DNA of 57,982 nt from an uncultured Bacteroidales bacterium (GTDB lineage: Bacteria; Bacteroidota; Bacteroidia; Bacteroidales; FEN-979), in assembly GCA_903903985.1 (NCBI GenBank), contig CAIVAT010000152.1, forward strand, positions 1-57,982. The letters are read 5' to 3'. Under the pieces are notes generated by a model. That model made no database searches and was not told where the DNA came from. It was given only the letters and a program-made list of their open reading frames with translations. Below are positions 51,226 to 57,982 of this stretch, one piece after another. Position 1 is the stretch's first letter, and each line of letters begins with the position of its first letter. Both the position numbers and the translations under genes were made by a program.

Positions 51226-52302
51226 ATGACCCTGTTTAATATTTTGGTTGTCAATCCAAAGGATTACCTCACGCAAATTGCTGTTTACCAGAATCACAAA
51301 CTCCTCTACATGATCAGCCGGAAACATTCGGCCGAGGAACTTTCTCAGTTTAAAACGATTTATGACCAGGTAGAGTTTCGCAAGGAAAGCGTTCTCAGGG
51401 AGGTTAAAAATAATGAGTTCAGCTTCGATGAACTCAGGGTCGTCATTTCACGCGGAGGATTGATCAAACCGGTGCAGTCAGGCGTTTTTGAAGTGAATGA
51501 ATTGTTGAAACAAGATCTGATGCACAGCCCGGTGGGCGACGATATCATCAACATCGCCGGATTGCTTGCCGATGCCATTGCAGCAGAAGTACCCGGGGCC
51601 AGGGCAATGATTGCCGACCCAACCGTGGTTGATGAATTTCATGACCTGGCGAGAATCACCGGCTGCCCCGAAATACAACGAAAATCCATTTTCCATGCCC
51701 TGAACCAGAAAGCTGTTGCCAAAATGCATGCCGAGACCCATAAATATAAATATGAGGAGTTGAACCTCATCGTGGCACATATCGGAAACGGTACTACCGT
51801 CGGAGCACACCGCAAGGGCCGGGTGATTGATGTAAACCAGGGCTTTGAAGGAGACGGGCCTTTCTCCATGGTTCGCAGCGGATCCCTTCCCATGGGCGAC
51901 ATCGTGAAAATGTGCTTCAGCGGCAACAAAACACTCGATGAAATGCTTTGCCTGCTGACCCATTGCGCAGGAGTAAATGCCTACCTGGGAACAAAAGACA
52001 TTAATGATATAGAAAGCCGCATCAACAATGGTGATGCACATGCAAAACTGATCATGGAAGCCATGGCATACCAGGTGTCTAAATGCATTGGTGAAATGTT
52101 TGCCGTGCTGAAAGGAGAGGTGGATGCCATCCTCATCACCGGTGATATTGCCCACAGCCAGTTTGTGGTGCGGAATATCATTGAACATGTTGAAAAATTC
52201 GCACCGATCTTTCTTTATGCCGGCGACAACGAACTTCAGTCGATGGCCTCCAATGCACTGCGCGTGCTGAAGGGAGAGACCGCGGTGCAGGAATATAAAT
52301 AA
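51226..52302 (+). CDS. buk: Butyrate kinase
   Basis: This 358-residue protein matches the butyrate kinase branch of the acetate/butyrate kinase family: NILVVNPKDYLTQIAVYQN at the start, IADPTVVDEFHDLARITG, and AHIGNGTTVGAHRKGRVIDVNQGFEGDGPFS with the catalytic core. It makes ATP from butyryl-phosphate (or phosphorylates butyrate). It follows icmF by 21 bases and the acyl-CoA dehydrogenase gene is in the same run, suggesting a C4-acid pathway. No phosphotransbutyrylase gene is visible in the window. Confidence 0.95.
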   Translation: MTLFNILVVNPKDYLTQIAVYQNHKLLYMISRKHSAEELSQFKTIYDQVEFRKESVLREVKNNEFSFDELRVVISRGGLIKPVQSGVFEVNELLKQDLMHSPVGDDIINIAGLLADAIAAEVPGARAMIADPTVVDEFHDLARITGCPEIQRKSIFHALNQKAVAKMHAETHKYKYEELNLIVAHIGNGTTVGAHRKGRVIDVNQGFEGDGPFSMVRSGSLPMGDIVKMCFSGNKTLDEMLCLLTHCAGVNAYLGTKDINDIESRINNGDAHAKLIMEAMAYQVSKCIGEMFAVLKGEVDAILITGDIAHSQFVVRNIIEHVEKFAPIFLYAGDNELQSMASNALRVLKGETAVQEYK

Positions 52303-52350
52303 CCCCACCCCCGCATCCCTTCCCCTTGGTGGAGGGGCCGGGGTGGAGGG
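52303..52350. repeat. G/C-rich palindromic element after buk
   Basis: CCACCCC pairs with GGGGTGG, and CCTTCCCC with GGTGGAGGGG, forming a hairpin directly after the buk stop. It resembles the elements at 8681 and 11905. Confidence 0.65.
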
Positions 52351-52363
52351 ATGACTGACAACC

Positions 52364-53203
52364 ATGAAACTATATCCAATAAACACCGGAAATTTAAAAC
52401 TGGATGGCGGCGCGATGTTTGGCGTGGTGCCGAAGGTGATCTGGGGAAAATCATATCCCAGTGATGACAATAACCTTTGCAACTGGTCGATGCGTTGTTT
52501 GCTGATTGTTGACGGCGACCGGAAAATGATGATCGACTGCGGGATCGGCGACAAACAATCCGAAAAATTCTTTGCAAATTATCACCTCAACGGGGAAGAT
52601 ACCCTTGAAAAATCTTTGTCAACGCTTGGTTTTACCATGGATGACATTACCGATGTCATTCTGACCCATCTTCATTTTGACCATGCAGGAGGTGCGGTGC
52701 GTTGGAATGCTGAGAGAACCGATTATGATGTTGCATTTAAAAATGCGACCTACTGGACAAGCCGCAGGCAATGGGAATGGGCTACCAGCCCCAACAATCG
52801 TGAAAAAGCTTCCTTTCTGAAAGAGAACATACTCCCCATCCGGGAAAAAGGCAAACTGATTCTGATTGAAGGCGATACAGAGCTCATGCCCGATGTGTCC
52901 GTCAGGATTTTCAATGGGCATACCGATGGGCAGGTAATCCCATTTATGCGGTACAAGGGGAAAACAGTTGTTTTCATGGCCGATCTGCTTCCTTCAGCCG
53001 CTCACATTCCCCTGCCCTGGGTCATGAGCTACGACACCCGCCCCCTGATTACACTGAAAGAGAAAGAAGCTTTTATGGCCGAAGCAGCGGAAAAGGGCTT
53101 TGTTTTATTTCTTGAGCATGATCTATACCGCGAATGCTGTACGGTTGAATCCACGGACAGGGGAGTACGGCTGAAGGAACATTTTGCGCTGATTGACGTT
53201 TAA
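52364..53203 (+). CDS. Metallo-beta-lactamase-fold hydrolase
   Basis: The 279-residue protein has the MBL metal-binding core HLHFDHAGGAV (HxHxDH, about residues 102-107), NGHTDGQV with a further His, and the Asp in VFMADLLPSAAHIP. LEHDLYRE near the C-terminus provides the last His. The family covers lactonases, glyoxalase II and many unknown hydrolases; sequence alone does not give the substrate. No signal peptide is seen. It follows buk, separated by a palindromic element, and converges with hflX. Confidence 0.92.
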   Translation: MKLYPINTGNLKLDGGAMFGVVPKVIWGKSYPSDDNNLCNWSMRCLLIVDGDRKMMIDCGIGDKQSEKFFANYHLNGEDTLEKSLSTLGFTMDDITDVILTHLHFDHAGGAVRWNAERTDYDVAFKNATYWTSRRQWEWATSPNNREKASFLKENILPIREKGKLILIEGDTELMPDVSVRIFNGHTDGQVIPFMRYKGKTVVFMADLLPSAAHIPLPWVMSYDTRPLITLKEKEAFMAEAAEKGFVLFLEHDLYRECCTVESTDRGVRLKEHFALIDV

Positions 53204-53208
53204 CATTA

Positions 53209-53223
53209 GATGTGTGACACATC
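53209..53223. repeat. 15-bp palindrome between convergent genes
   Basis: GATGTG and CACATC flank TGA. It sits between the MBL gene and the hflX stop. Small stem, weak evidence for termination. Confidence 0.4.
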
Positions 53224-53238
53224 ACCATCTTTCCAGCC

Positions 53239-54420
53239 TTAATACCCCTGGTTTTCAGGATAGCGAACCATCACAATTTTCCTTACCTCACGGTAAATCG
53301 TCTCTTTTAACTTGTCAATGTTTTGTTTGGATGTTGCTGAAATAAACAGGGAAGGAAGACTTTCGTGTGCCATCCAGGTTTTTTCCAGTTCATCGAGGGT
53401 CAGGTTTTCTTTGGTAGGGGGAGCCAGGTCATCAGGATCTTTTTCGATAAACCTGTAAGCATCTATTTTATTGAACACCATGATCGTGGGCTTGTCAGAA
53501 GCTTTGATGTCGGTGAGGGTTTGCTTCACCACGTTGATCTGTTCCTCAAAATCGTGGTGGCTGATATCAGCGACATGTATCAGGATATCTGCTTCGCGAA
53601 CCTCATCCAGGGTTGATTTAAATGATTCAACCAGGGAATGCGGCAATTTGCGTATGAATCCAACCGTGTCGGACAGTAAAAAAGGCTGGGTTTCGATCAC
53701 CACTTTTCGCACAGTGGTATCAAGTGTGGCGAATAATTTATTTTCTGCAAAAACCTCCGATTTACTGAGTACGTTCATAATGGTTGACTTTCCAACATTG
53801 GTATAACCAACGAGTGCCACACGCACCATGTCGCGCCGGCTTTTCCGCTGGGTCGCCATCTGTTTGTCAATCTCCTCCAGTTTATCTTTCAGCAGGCTGA
53901 TCCTGTAACGGAGGATTCGCCGGTCGGTTTCAATTTCCTGCTCCCCCGGTCCGCGCAAGCCGATGCCACCGCGTTGTTTTTCAAGATGGGTCCACATCCT
54001 GGTCAACCGGGGCAGCAAGTATTCATTCTGGGCAAGTTCCACCTGGGTACGGGCATAGGAGGTAACAGCGCGACGGGCAAAAATATCGAGGATGAGGTTG
54101 TTGCGGTCAAGAATGCGGCATTGCAAAACCTTTTCAATGTTCCTGATCTGGCTTGGCGAAAGTTCATCGTCAAAAACTGCCATGTCGGCCGGATTCGCCT
54201 CCATCCATGCCCGGATTTCGTTTAATTTGCCACTCCCGACGTATGTCCTGGAATCGGCACGGTCAAGCTTCTGGATGAATTGTTTCACAGGAATTCCCCC
54301 TGCGGTATCAACGAGGAAGGCAAGTTCATCAAGATACTCGCTGGTTCGCCCAATGTCCTGGGAATGGGTTGCGAGCCCGATCAGGACTGCAGTTTCTTTG
54401 ATGGGAGCCGTATCGATCAT
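53239..54420 (-). CDS. hflX: GTPase HflX
   Basis: HflX binds ribosomes and splits stalled 70S particles. The N-terminal HflX domain (residues 1-190) has the VGSGKLNEI and ELSPSQIRNIE segments, then RGPGEQEIETDRR. The G-domain follows with GYTNVGKSTIMNVLS (P-loop), TLDTTVR (G2), SDTVGFIRKLP (G3) and NKID (G4). The 393-residue length is normal. Its ATG overlaps the trpS stop by one base (TAATG), indicating coupled translation. Confidence 0.96.
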   Translation of the reverse strand: MIDTAPIKETAVLIGLATHSQDIGRTSEYLDELAFLVDTAGGIPVKQFIQKLDRADSRTYVGSGKLNEIRAWMEANPADMAVFDDELSPSQIRNIEKVLQCRILDRNNLILDIFARRAVTSYARTQVELAQNEYLLPRLTRMWTHLEKQRGGIGLRGPGEQEIETDRRILRYRISLLKDKLEEIDKQMATQRKSRRDMVRVALVGYTNVGKSTIMNVLSKSEVFAENKLFATLDTTVRKVVIETQPFLLSDTVGFIRKLPHSLVESFKSTLDEVREADILIHVADISHHDFEEQINVVKQTLTDIKASDKPTIMVFNKIDAYRFIEKDPDDLAPPTKENLTLDELEKTWMAHESLPSLFISATSKQNIDKLKETIYREVRKIVMVRYPENQGY

Positions 54421-55415
54421 TAAAATGATTTAAATCCGATGATTTCGCGAACTTCCCTCACAGTTTTTGCAGCAGAAGCCCTGGCTTTCTCGGCGCCCAT
54501 GGAGACTACTTTTTTCAGATACGATTCATCAGCGTCAAGAGCGATCATCTTCTCCCTGAAAGGAGTTGTAAACCGGATAATATCTTCAGCAAGTTGCTTT
54601 TTCATGTCCCCGTACCGTATCACACCCGACTGATAAGCATCTTCGAAATGTTTCATGATATCCGGGGAAGAAAAATAACTCATCAGGTCAAACAGGTTCA
54701 CAACACCCTGAGAGCGTGGTTGTCCGGGGTCGACAGGTCCTGAGTCGGTCACCGCTTTCATCACCTTTTTCCTGATCACCTCCGGGCTGTCAGCCAGAAA
54801 GATGGAACTGTTTTCATTGTCCGATTTCGACATTTTCAGGCTGCCGTCAAGTCCCGGTATTTTAACCAGGTTTTCTCCGAAATTATACGCCACCGGTTCC
54901 GGAAAATATTCAGTCGAATAGAGCCTGTTGAACCGGTTGGCAAAGGTGCGGGTCATCTCGAGATGTTGTTCCTGGTCTTTTCCAACGGGTACTTTGGCAG
55001 CGCGGTGAATGATGATATCTGCTGCCATCAGCGTTGGATAAGTAAGCAGCCCGGCGTTCACATTCTGCGGTTGGGTGCGAATCTTTTCCTTGAAAGAGGT
55101 ACACCGTTCGAGTTCACCGATGTACGCATTCATGTTCAATAACAGGTACAATTCTGCGGTTTCAGGCAGGTCGCTTTGTATATACAGGGTTGATTTCTCC
55201 GGGTCGAGGCCGCAGGCGAGAAACTCCACCAAAACAGTTTTAACATTGCCGTGAAGGTCGGCCGGAGTAGGGTGCGTAGTAAGGGAATGGTAATCGGCAA
55301 TGAAGAAATAACATTGATTTTCCTCCTGCATTTTTACAAAACTCTTCAACGCCCCGAAGTAATTTCCCAGGTGGAGGTTCCCGGTCGGGCGGATTCCGCT
55401 AACAACTATATCCAT
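54420..55415 (-). CDS. trpS: Tryptophan-tRNA ligase
   Basis: This class I synthetase charges tRNA-Trp. The HIGH-like signature is in SGIRPTGNLHLGNYFGAL near the start, followed by the KMSKS loop in LKMSKSDNENSS (about residue 193). The PVGKDQEQHLEMTR stretch and the 331-residue length agree with bacterial TrpS. It lies upstream of hflX on the same strand with overlapping codons. Confidence 0.97.
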   Translation of the reverse strand: MDIVVSGIRPTGNLHLGNYFGALKSFVKMQEENQCYFFIADYHSLTTHPTPADLHGNVKTVLVEFLACGLDPEKSTLYIQSDLPETAELYLLLNMNAYIGELERCTSFKEKIRTQPQNVNAGLLTYPTLMAADIIIHRAAKVPVGKDQEQHLEMTRTFANRFNRLYSTEYFPEPVAYNFGENLVKIPGLDGSLKMSKSDNENSSIFLADSPEVIRKKVMKAVTDSGPVDPGQPRSQGVVNLFDLMSYFSSPDIMKHFEDAYQSGVIRYGDMKKQLAEDIIRFTTPFREKMIALDADESYLKKVVSMGAEKARASAAKTVREVREIIGFKSF

Positions 55416-55483
55416 TTACGATTTTTGATTTACGATTGAGGAACGATTGAACTGTGGTGGATTGCATTTGCTTCTTGAACCCT

Positions 55484-56140
55484 TCATTTTTCCTTGGGTT
55501 TTTTTGCAAAATAGTATTGAAATCCGATTCCAAGATTAATTAAATGATTGTTTGTCTTTATATCTGAAGATCCCTCCTGGTCAGATGATTGAATTTCATG
55601 ATTGAAGTTGTAGGAGATGGAACACTCCAGACCGATCACCTGGTTGATAAAATATGCAATCCCGGCTGAAGCCCCTGCATTGAGGGAAAGGGTATTTGTT
55701 TGAAATTTATTTACCGTTTCATTTTGATACTCAGTTGTATACTTATAGTAGTTTAACCCGTAACTCACGCCAATATCAGACTGAACGAAGGGTTTCAGTT
55801 TAATGTTTTTCCCAAAGTAGTACCTGATGAAGGGATCGACGCCACCATAAAGGCTTTGGATTTGAAAATAATAACTACCTGAAGTAGATTTGTTCCAGGA
55901 GTAACCAACATCAAATCCCGGACCGATGGCCAGGTTATCCGCCACAAAATACCCGAGGGTAAAATAGGCGCCAACACCTGCATTTTGAGATGAGTAATCA
56001 CTTCCTGACTGGGCATGCGACATTTTGGAATAAGAGAAATTGAATCCTGGCCCCGAGTACATCGATCCTTTTTCAGTTTGAGAGAACAAACTCAGGCTGC
56101 TGATAAAAAGCAAAATCAGTAAAAATGAAATCCTGTTCAT
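55484..56140 (-). CDS. Small outer-membrane beta-barrel protein
   Basis: This 218-residue protein has a signal peptide (hydrophobic residues about 4-20, ending FSQT). An eight-strand-type barrel follows, rich in Gly, Tyr and Ser, with GPGFNFSYSKM, GAYFTLGYFVADNLAIGPGFDVGYSW and VSYGLNYYKY. It ends NLGIGFQYYFAKKPKEK, so a short basic tail follows the last aromatic strand. It resembles OmpW/OmpX-type or porin-family barrels common in Bacteroidota, of unknown role. Neighbouring genes give no functional clue. Confidence 0.8.
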   Translation of the reverse strand: MNRISFLLILLFISSLSLFSQTEKGSMYSGPGFNFSYSKMSHAQSGSDYSSQNAGVGAYFTLGYFVADNLAIGPGFDVGYSWNKSTSGSYYFQIQSLYGGVDPFIRYYFGKNIKLKPFVQSDIGVSYGLNYYKYTTEYQNETVNKFQTNTLSLNAGASAGIAYFINQVIGLECSISYNFNHEIQSSDQEGSSDIKTNNHLINLGIGFQYYFAKKPKEK

Positions 56141-56253
56141 AACGGCAGTTTATTTATTAATGAAAAATTCGCTATCCGTATCGATGACACCCCACTCTTC
56201 TTAACTTACATCCCTCATTTCCTGCATTGCTGAGTACTTCGCACAGCCTGCAT

Positions 56254-57804
56254 TTACATCTTGATCTCGTCCCCATTCTTATTAATAAAATGGTATTCCA
56301 GGAAGTGCGATGCATTCTGGGGCTTAATGGTGACCCACTGACCAAATTTACGCCACCATTTCCATTTGAAGTTAAACCATCCGTGGGTAAGGAATGCATG
56401 AACATAGGGATGAACATTCAGGGTGAGGCTCTTTTCATTCTGTTCCCTGATCAGGTATCCGAGGTTGTTTTCAATGTCGTCGGTAAGGAGGATGGTCGGC
56501 CTTATTTTACCGGTGCCGTCGCAGGCTGGACATTTTTCGAGGATTTGAACACTCATTTCAGGTCGTACGCGTTGCCGTGTAATCTGCACCAGCCCGAATT
56601 TACTTGGAGGCAGGATCGAATGCTTGGCTCTGTCCCGTTTCATTTCATCACGCAGTTTCTCAAAAAGTTTACGACGGTTGATCCCCTGGGTCATGTCGAT
56701 GAAATCGATGACCACGATGCCACCCATATCGCGAAGGCGCAACTGCCGTGCGACTTCCGTGGCAGCCTCCAGGTTGACCTCCAGTGCATTTGTCTCCTGG
56801 TTCTGGTCCTGGTTCACGCGGTGACCGCTGTTGATATCGATTACATGCAGGGCTTCGGTATGTTCGATGACCAGGTAAGTGCCACTCTTGATGGTGACGA
56901 TCTTGCCAAACGAGTTTTTGATCTGTTTATCAATGCCATACTGATCGAAAATGGGAACCTTGCCCGAATGAAGTTTCACAATGTTGACCTTATCGGGGGC
57001 AATTCGCTGGATATAAGTCCTTATCTCCTCATAAATCCCCGGATCATTGACGATAACATTGTTAAACGACTCATTGAGGGCATCACGAAGAATGGCCGAA
57101 GTGCGGTCAATTTCACCGATTATTTTCTGGGGTGGTTTGGCGGTGGCAAGTTTCTGGGTAATGATTTCCCAACGCTTGTAAAGGTTGCGCAGGTCGGAGT
57201 CGAGATCGGCAACCAGCTTGTTTTCAGCTACTGTGCGGATAATGATCCCGCAATTTTTAGGTTTAATGCTGGTAATGAGCCGTTTAAGCCTATTTCGTTC
57301 CTCGGCGCTTTTGATCTTTTGTGAAACGGAAATTTTATCGGAAAAAGGCATCAACACCAGGTATCTTCCGGCGAATGCAATTTCAGAGGTTACCCGCGGA
57401 CCCTTCGTGGAAATAGGCTCTTTGGCGATCTGCACAACGATATCCATGTTGGGTTTGAGTACCTGGGTGATCTTCCCGGTTTTCTGAATATCTGCTTCCA
57501 GCTCAAAATCACCGATCGTCAAGGCACCGCTGCCGGCGGTTTGCCCTTTCCGGATGTACTTTAAAAGCGATTGAATCTGCGGGCCGAGATCGAGGTAATG
57601 CAAAAATGCATCTTTCTCATAACCAACATCCACAAAGGCGGCATTCAGCCCGGGCATGATCTTCTTGATCTTGCCAAAGTAAATATCGCCAACGGAATAT
57701 TCGTTGTTGGCTTTTTCTTTATTTAACTCTACAAGAAGCTTATCTTCAAGTAAGGCGATTTCGACCTCCGTAGAAGTCGAATTGATGATTAATTCCTTAT
57801 TCAC
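56254..57804 (-). CDS. Ribonuclease E/G family protein
   Basis: This 516-residue protein shows the RNase G layout. An S1 RNA-binding domain (residues about 35-110; YSVGDIYFGKIKKIMPGLNAAFVDVG) is followed by the catalytic core with DFIDMT (metal-binding Asp) and CPACDGTGKI, the zinc-link Cys pair. The C-terminus lacks the long scaffold of E. coli RNase E. It acts on mRNA and rRNA precursors at AU-rich sites. The GTG at 57804 (VNKELIINSTSTEVEIALLEDKLLVE) is chosen because bacteroidete homologues begin this way; a TTG at 57849 adds 15 unconserved residues. The 29-residue gene upstream probably shares the transcript. Confidence 0.93.
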   Translation of the reverse strand: MNKELIINSTSTEVEIALLEDKLLVELNKEKANNEYSVGDIYFGKIKKIMPGLNAAFVDVGYEKDAFLHYLDLGPQIQSLLKYIRKGQTAGSGALTIGDFELEADIQKTGKITQVLKPNMDIVVQIAKEPISTKGPRVTSEIAFAGRYLVLMPFSDKISVSQKIKSAEERNRLKRLITSIKPKNCGIIIRTVAENKLVADLDSDLRNLYKRWEIITQKLATAKPPQKIIGEIDRTSAILRDALNESFNNVIVNDPGIYEEIRTYIQRIAPDKVNIVKLHSGKVPIFDQYGIDKQIKNSFGKIVTIKSGTYLVIEHTEALHVIDINSGHRVNQDQNQETNALEVNLEAATEVARQLRLRDMGGIVVIDFIDMTQGINRRKLFEKLRDEMKRDRAKHSILPPSKFGLVQITRQRVRPEMSVQILEKCPACDGTGKIRPTILLTDDIENNLGYLIREQNEKSLTLNVHPYVHAFLTHGWFNFKWKWWRKFGQWVTIKPQNASHFLEYHFINKNGDEIKM

Positions 57805-57885
57805 AGCGTTCCATGTATTACAGAGATGGTACTGACAATAGGTCAGCAACCGTGGATGACTTAAGGAATTGCAGCAGCAGGAAGG

Positions 57886-57975
57886 CTATTTCTTCTTATG
57901 TCTGTTCTTACGCAAGCGTTTTTTCCGCTTGTGCGTTGCCATCTTATGTCTCTTTCTTTTCTTACCACTTGGCAT
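57886..57975 (-). CDS. AURKAIP1/COX24-type small basic protein (29 residues)
   Basis: The minus strand encodes a 29-residue peptide that starts MPSGKKRKRHKMATHKRKKR and ends RKNRHKKK, then TAG. It is extremely basic and matches the bacteroidete AURKAIP1/COX24 domain family, short proteins related to a mitochondrial ribosomal small-subunit protein and thought to be associated with the ribosome. It is too short for usual gene-length cut-offs and is easily missed. It lies upstream of the RNase E/G gene on the same strand. Confidence 0.9.
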   Translation of the reverse strand: MPSGKKRKRHKMATHKRKKRLRKNRHKKK

Positions 57976-57982
57976 AATAAAT

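Noticed and set aside
51478..52554. Long minus-strand frame opposite butyrate kinase
   Set aside because: It overlaps a strongly supported butyrate kinase gene and the intergenic palindrome, and has no family motif.

Overview
The window looks like chromosomal DNA of a Bacteroidota member, most likely an anaerobic Bacteroidales-type lineage. The evidence is Bacteroidota-style promoters (TAnnTTTG -7 boxes), a type IX secretion sorting domain, the purN / acpP-fabF-rnc-IPExxxVDY block, a bacteroidete IcmF-type mutase, and the 29-residue AURKAIP1/COX24-type basic protein beside the RNase E/G gene. There is no rRNA, tRNA, CRISPR array, transposase or integrase, and gene content reads as core plus lineage-specific genes rather than an island. 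Layout: 1-3.5 kb holds the tail of a GH92-like glycosidase, a glycosyltransferase-51 protein with a large AsmA-like periplasmic domain, and a BamA/TamA-like barrel. 3.6-9.5 kb holds a CPBP protease, DusB, an AsmA-like protein and a conserved hypothetical. 9.6-12 kb holds thymidine kinase, a cyclophilin and PheS. 12-17.6 kb is a minus-strand run acpP-fabF-rnc-IPExxxVDY-phasin-like-UbiB, with purN divergent. 17.6-22.7 kb holds Pgi, a candidate small RNA or leader, a two-component system, RsmI and a SRAP protein. 22.7-29.7 kb holds an MFS transporter, a large secreted T9SS protein with BNR repeats, a SMUG2-like glycosylase overlapping a VF530 gene, and a LuxE-like adenylating enzyme. 29.9-33.5 kb holds a lipoprotein, PBP2 and RodA. 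33.5-41.4 kb is the most unusual part: an HMA-AraC fusion regulator, then a compact, partly overlapping plus-strand cluster of a PqqD-like protein, an ATP-grasp ligase, a family III PLP decarboxylase, a urea-transporter/M23-peptidase fusion, a TPR plus beta-barrel outer-membrane protein and a TPR protein. This is the best candidate for an undescribed system. 41.5-53.2 kb is metabolic: a porin-like protein, an ADP-forming acyl-CoA synthetase fused to GNAT, a lipoprotein, an acyl-CoA dehydrogenase, fused acyl-CoA mutase IcmF, butyrate kinase and an MBL hydrolase; together the middle genes suggest isobutyrate/butyrate interconversion with substrate-level ATP formation. 53.2-58 kb holds HflX, TrpS, a small barrel protein, RNase E/G and the 29-residue protein. 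Between genes there is a recurrent population of short palindromes and short tandem repeats: G/C-rich inverted elements abutting stop codons (3.6, 8.7, 11.9, 52.3 kb), GGCATGCC-type palindromes at gene junctions, an 8-bp minisatellite at 35.6 kb, and a perfect inverted repeat in frame inside icmF. Start codons were re-chosen where a promoter, a repeat or family conservation argued against the longest reading frame. All functional calls rest on recognised motifs read by eye; no database search was run.
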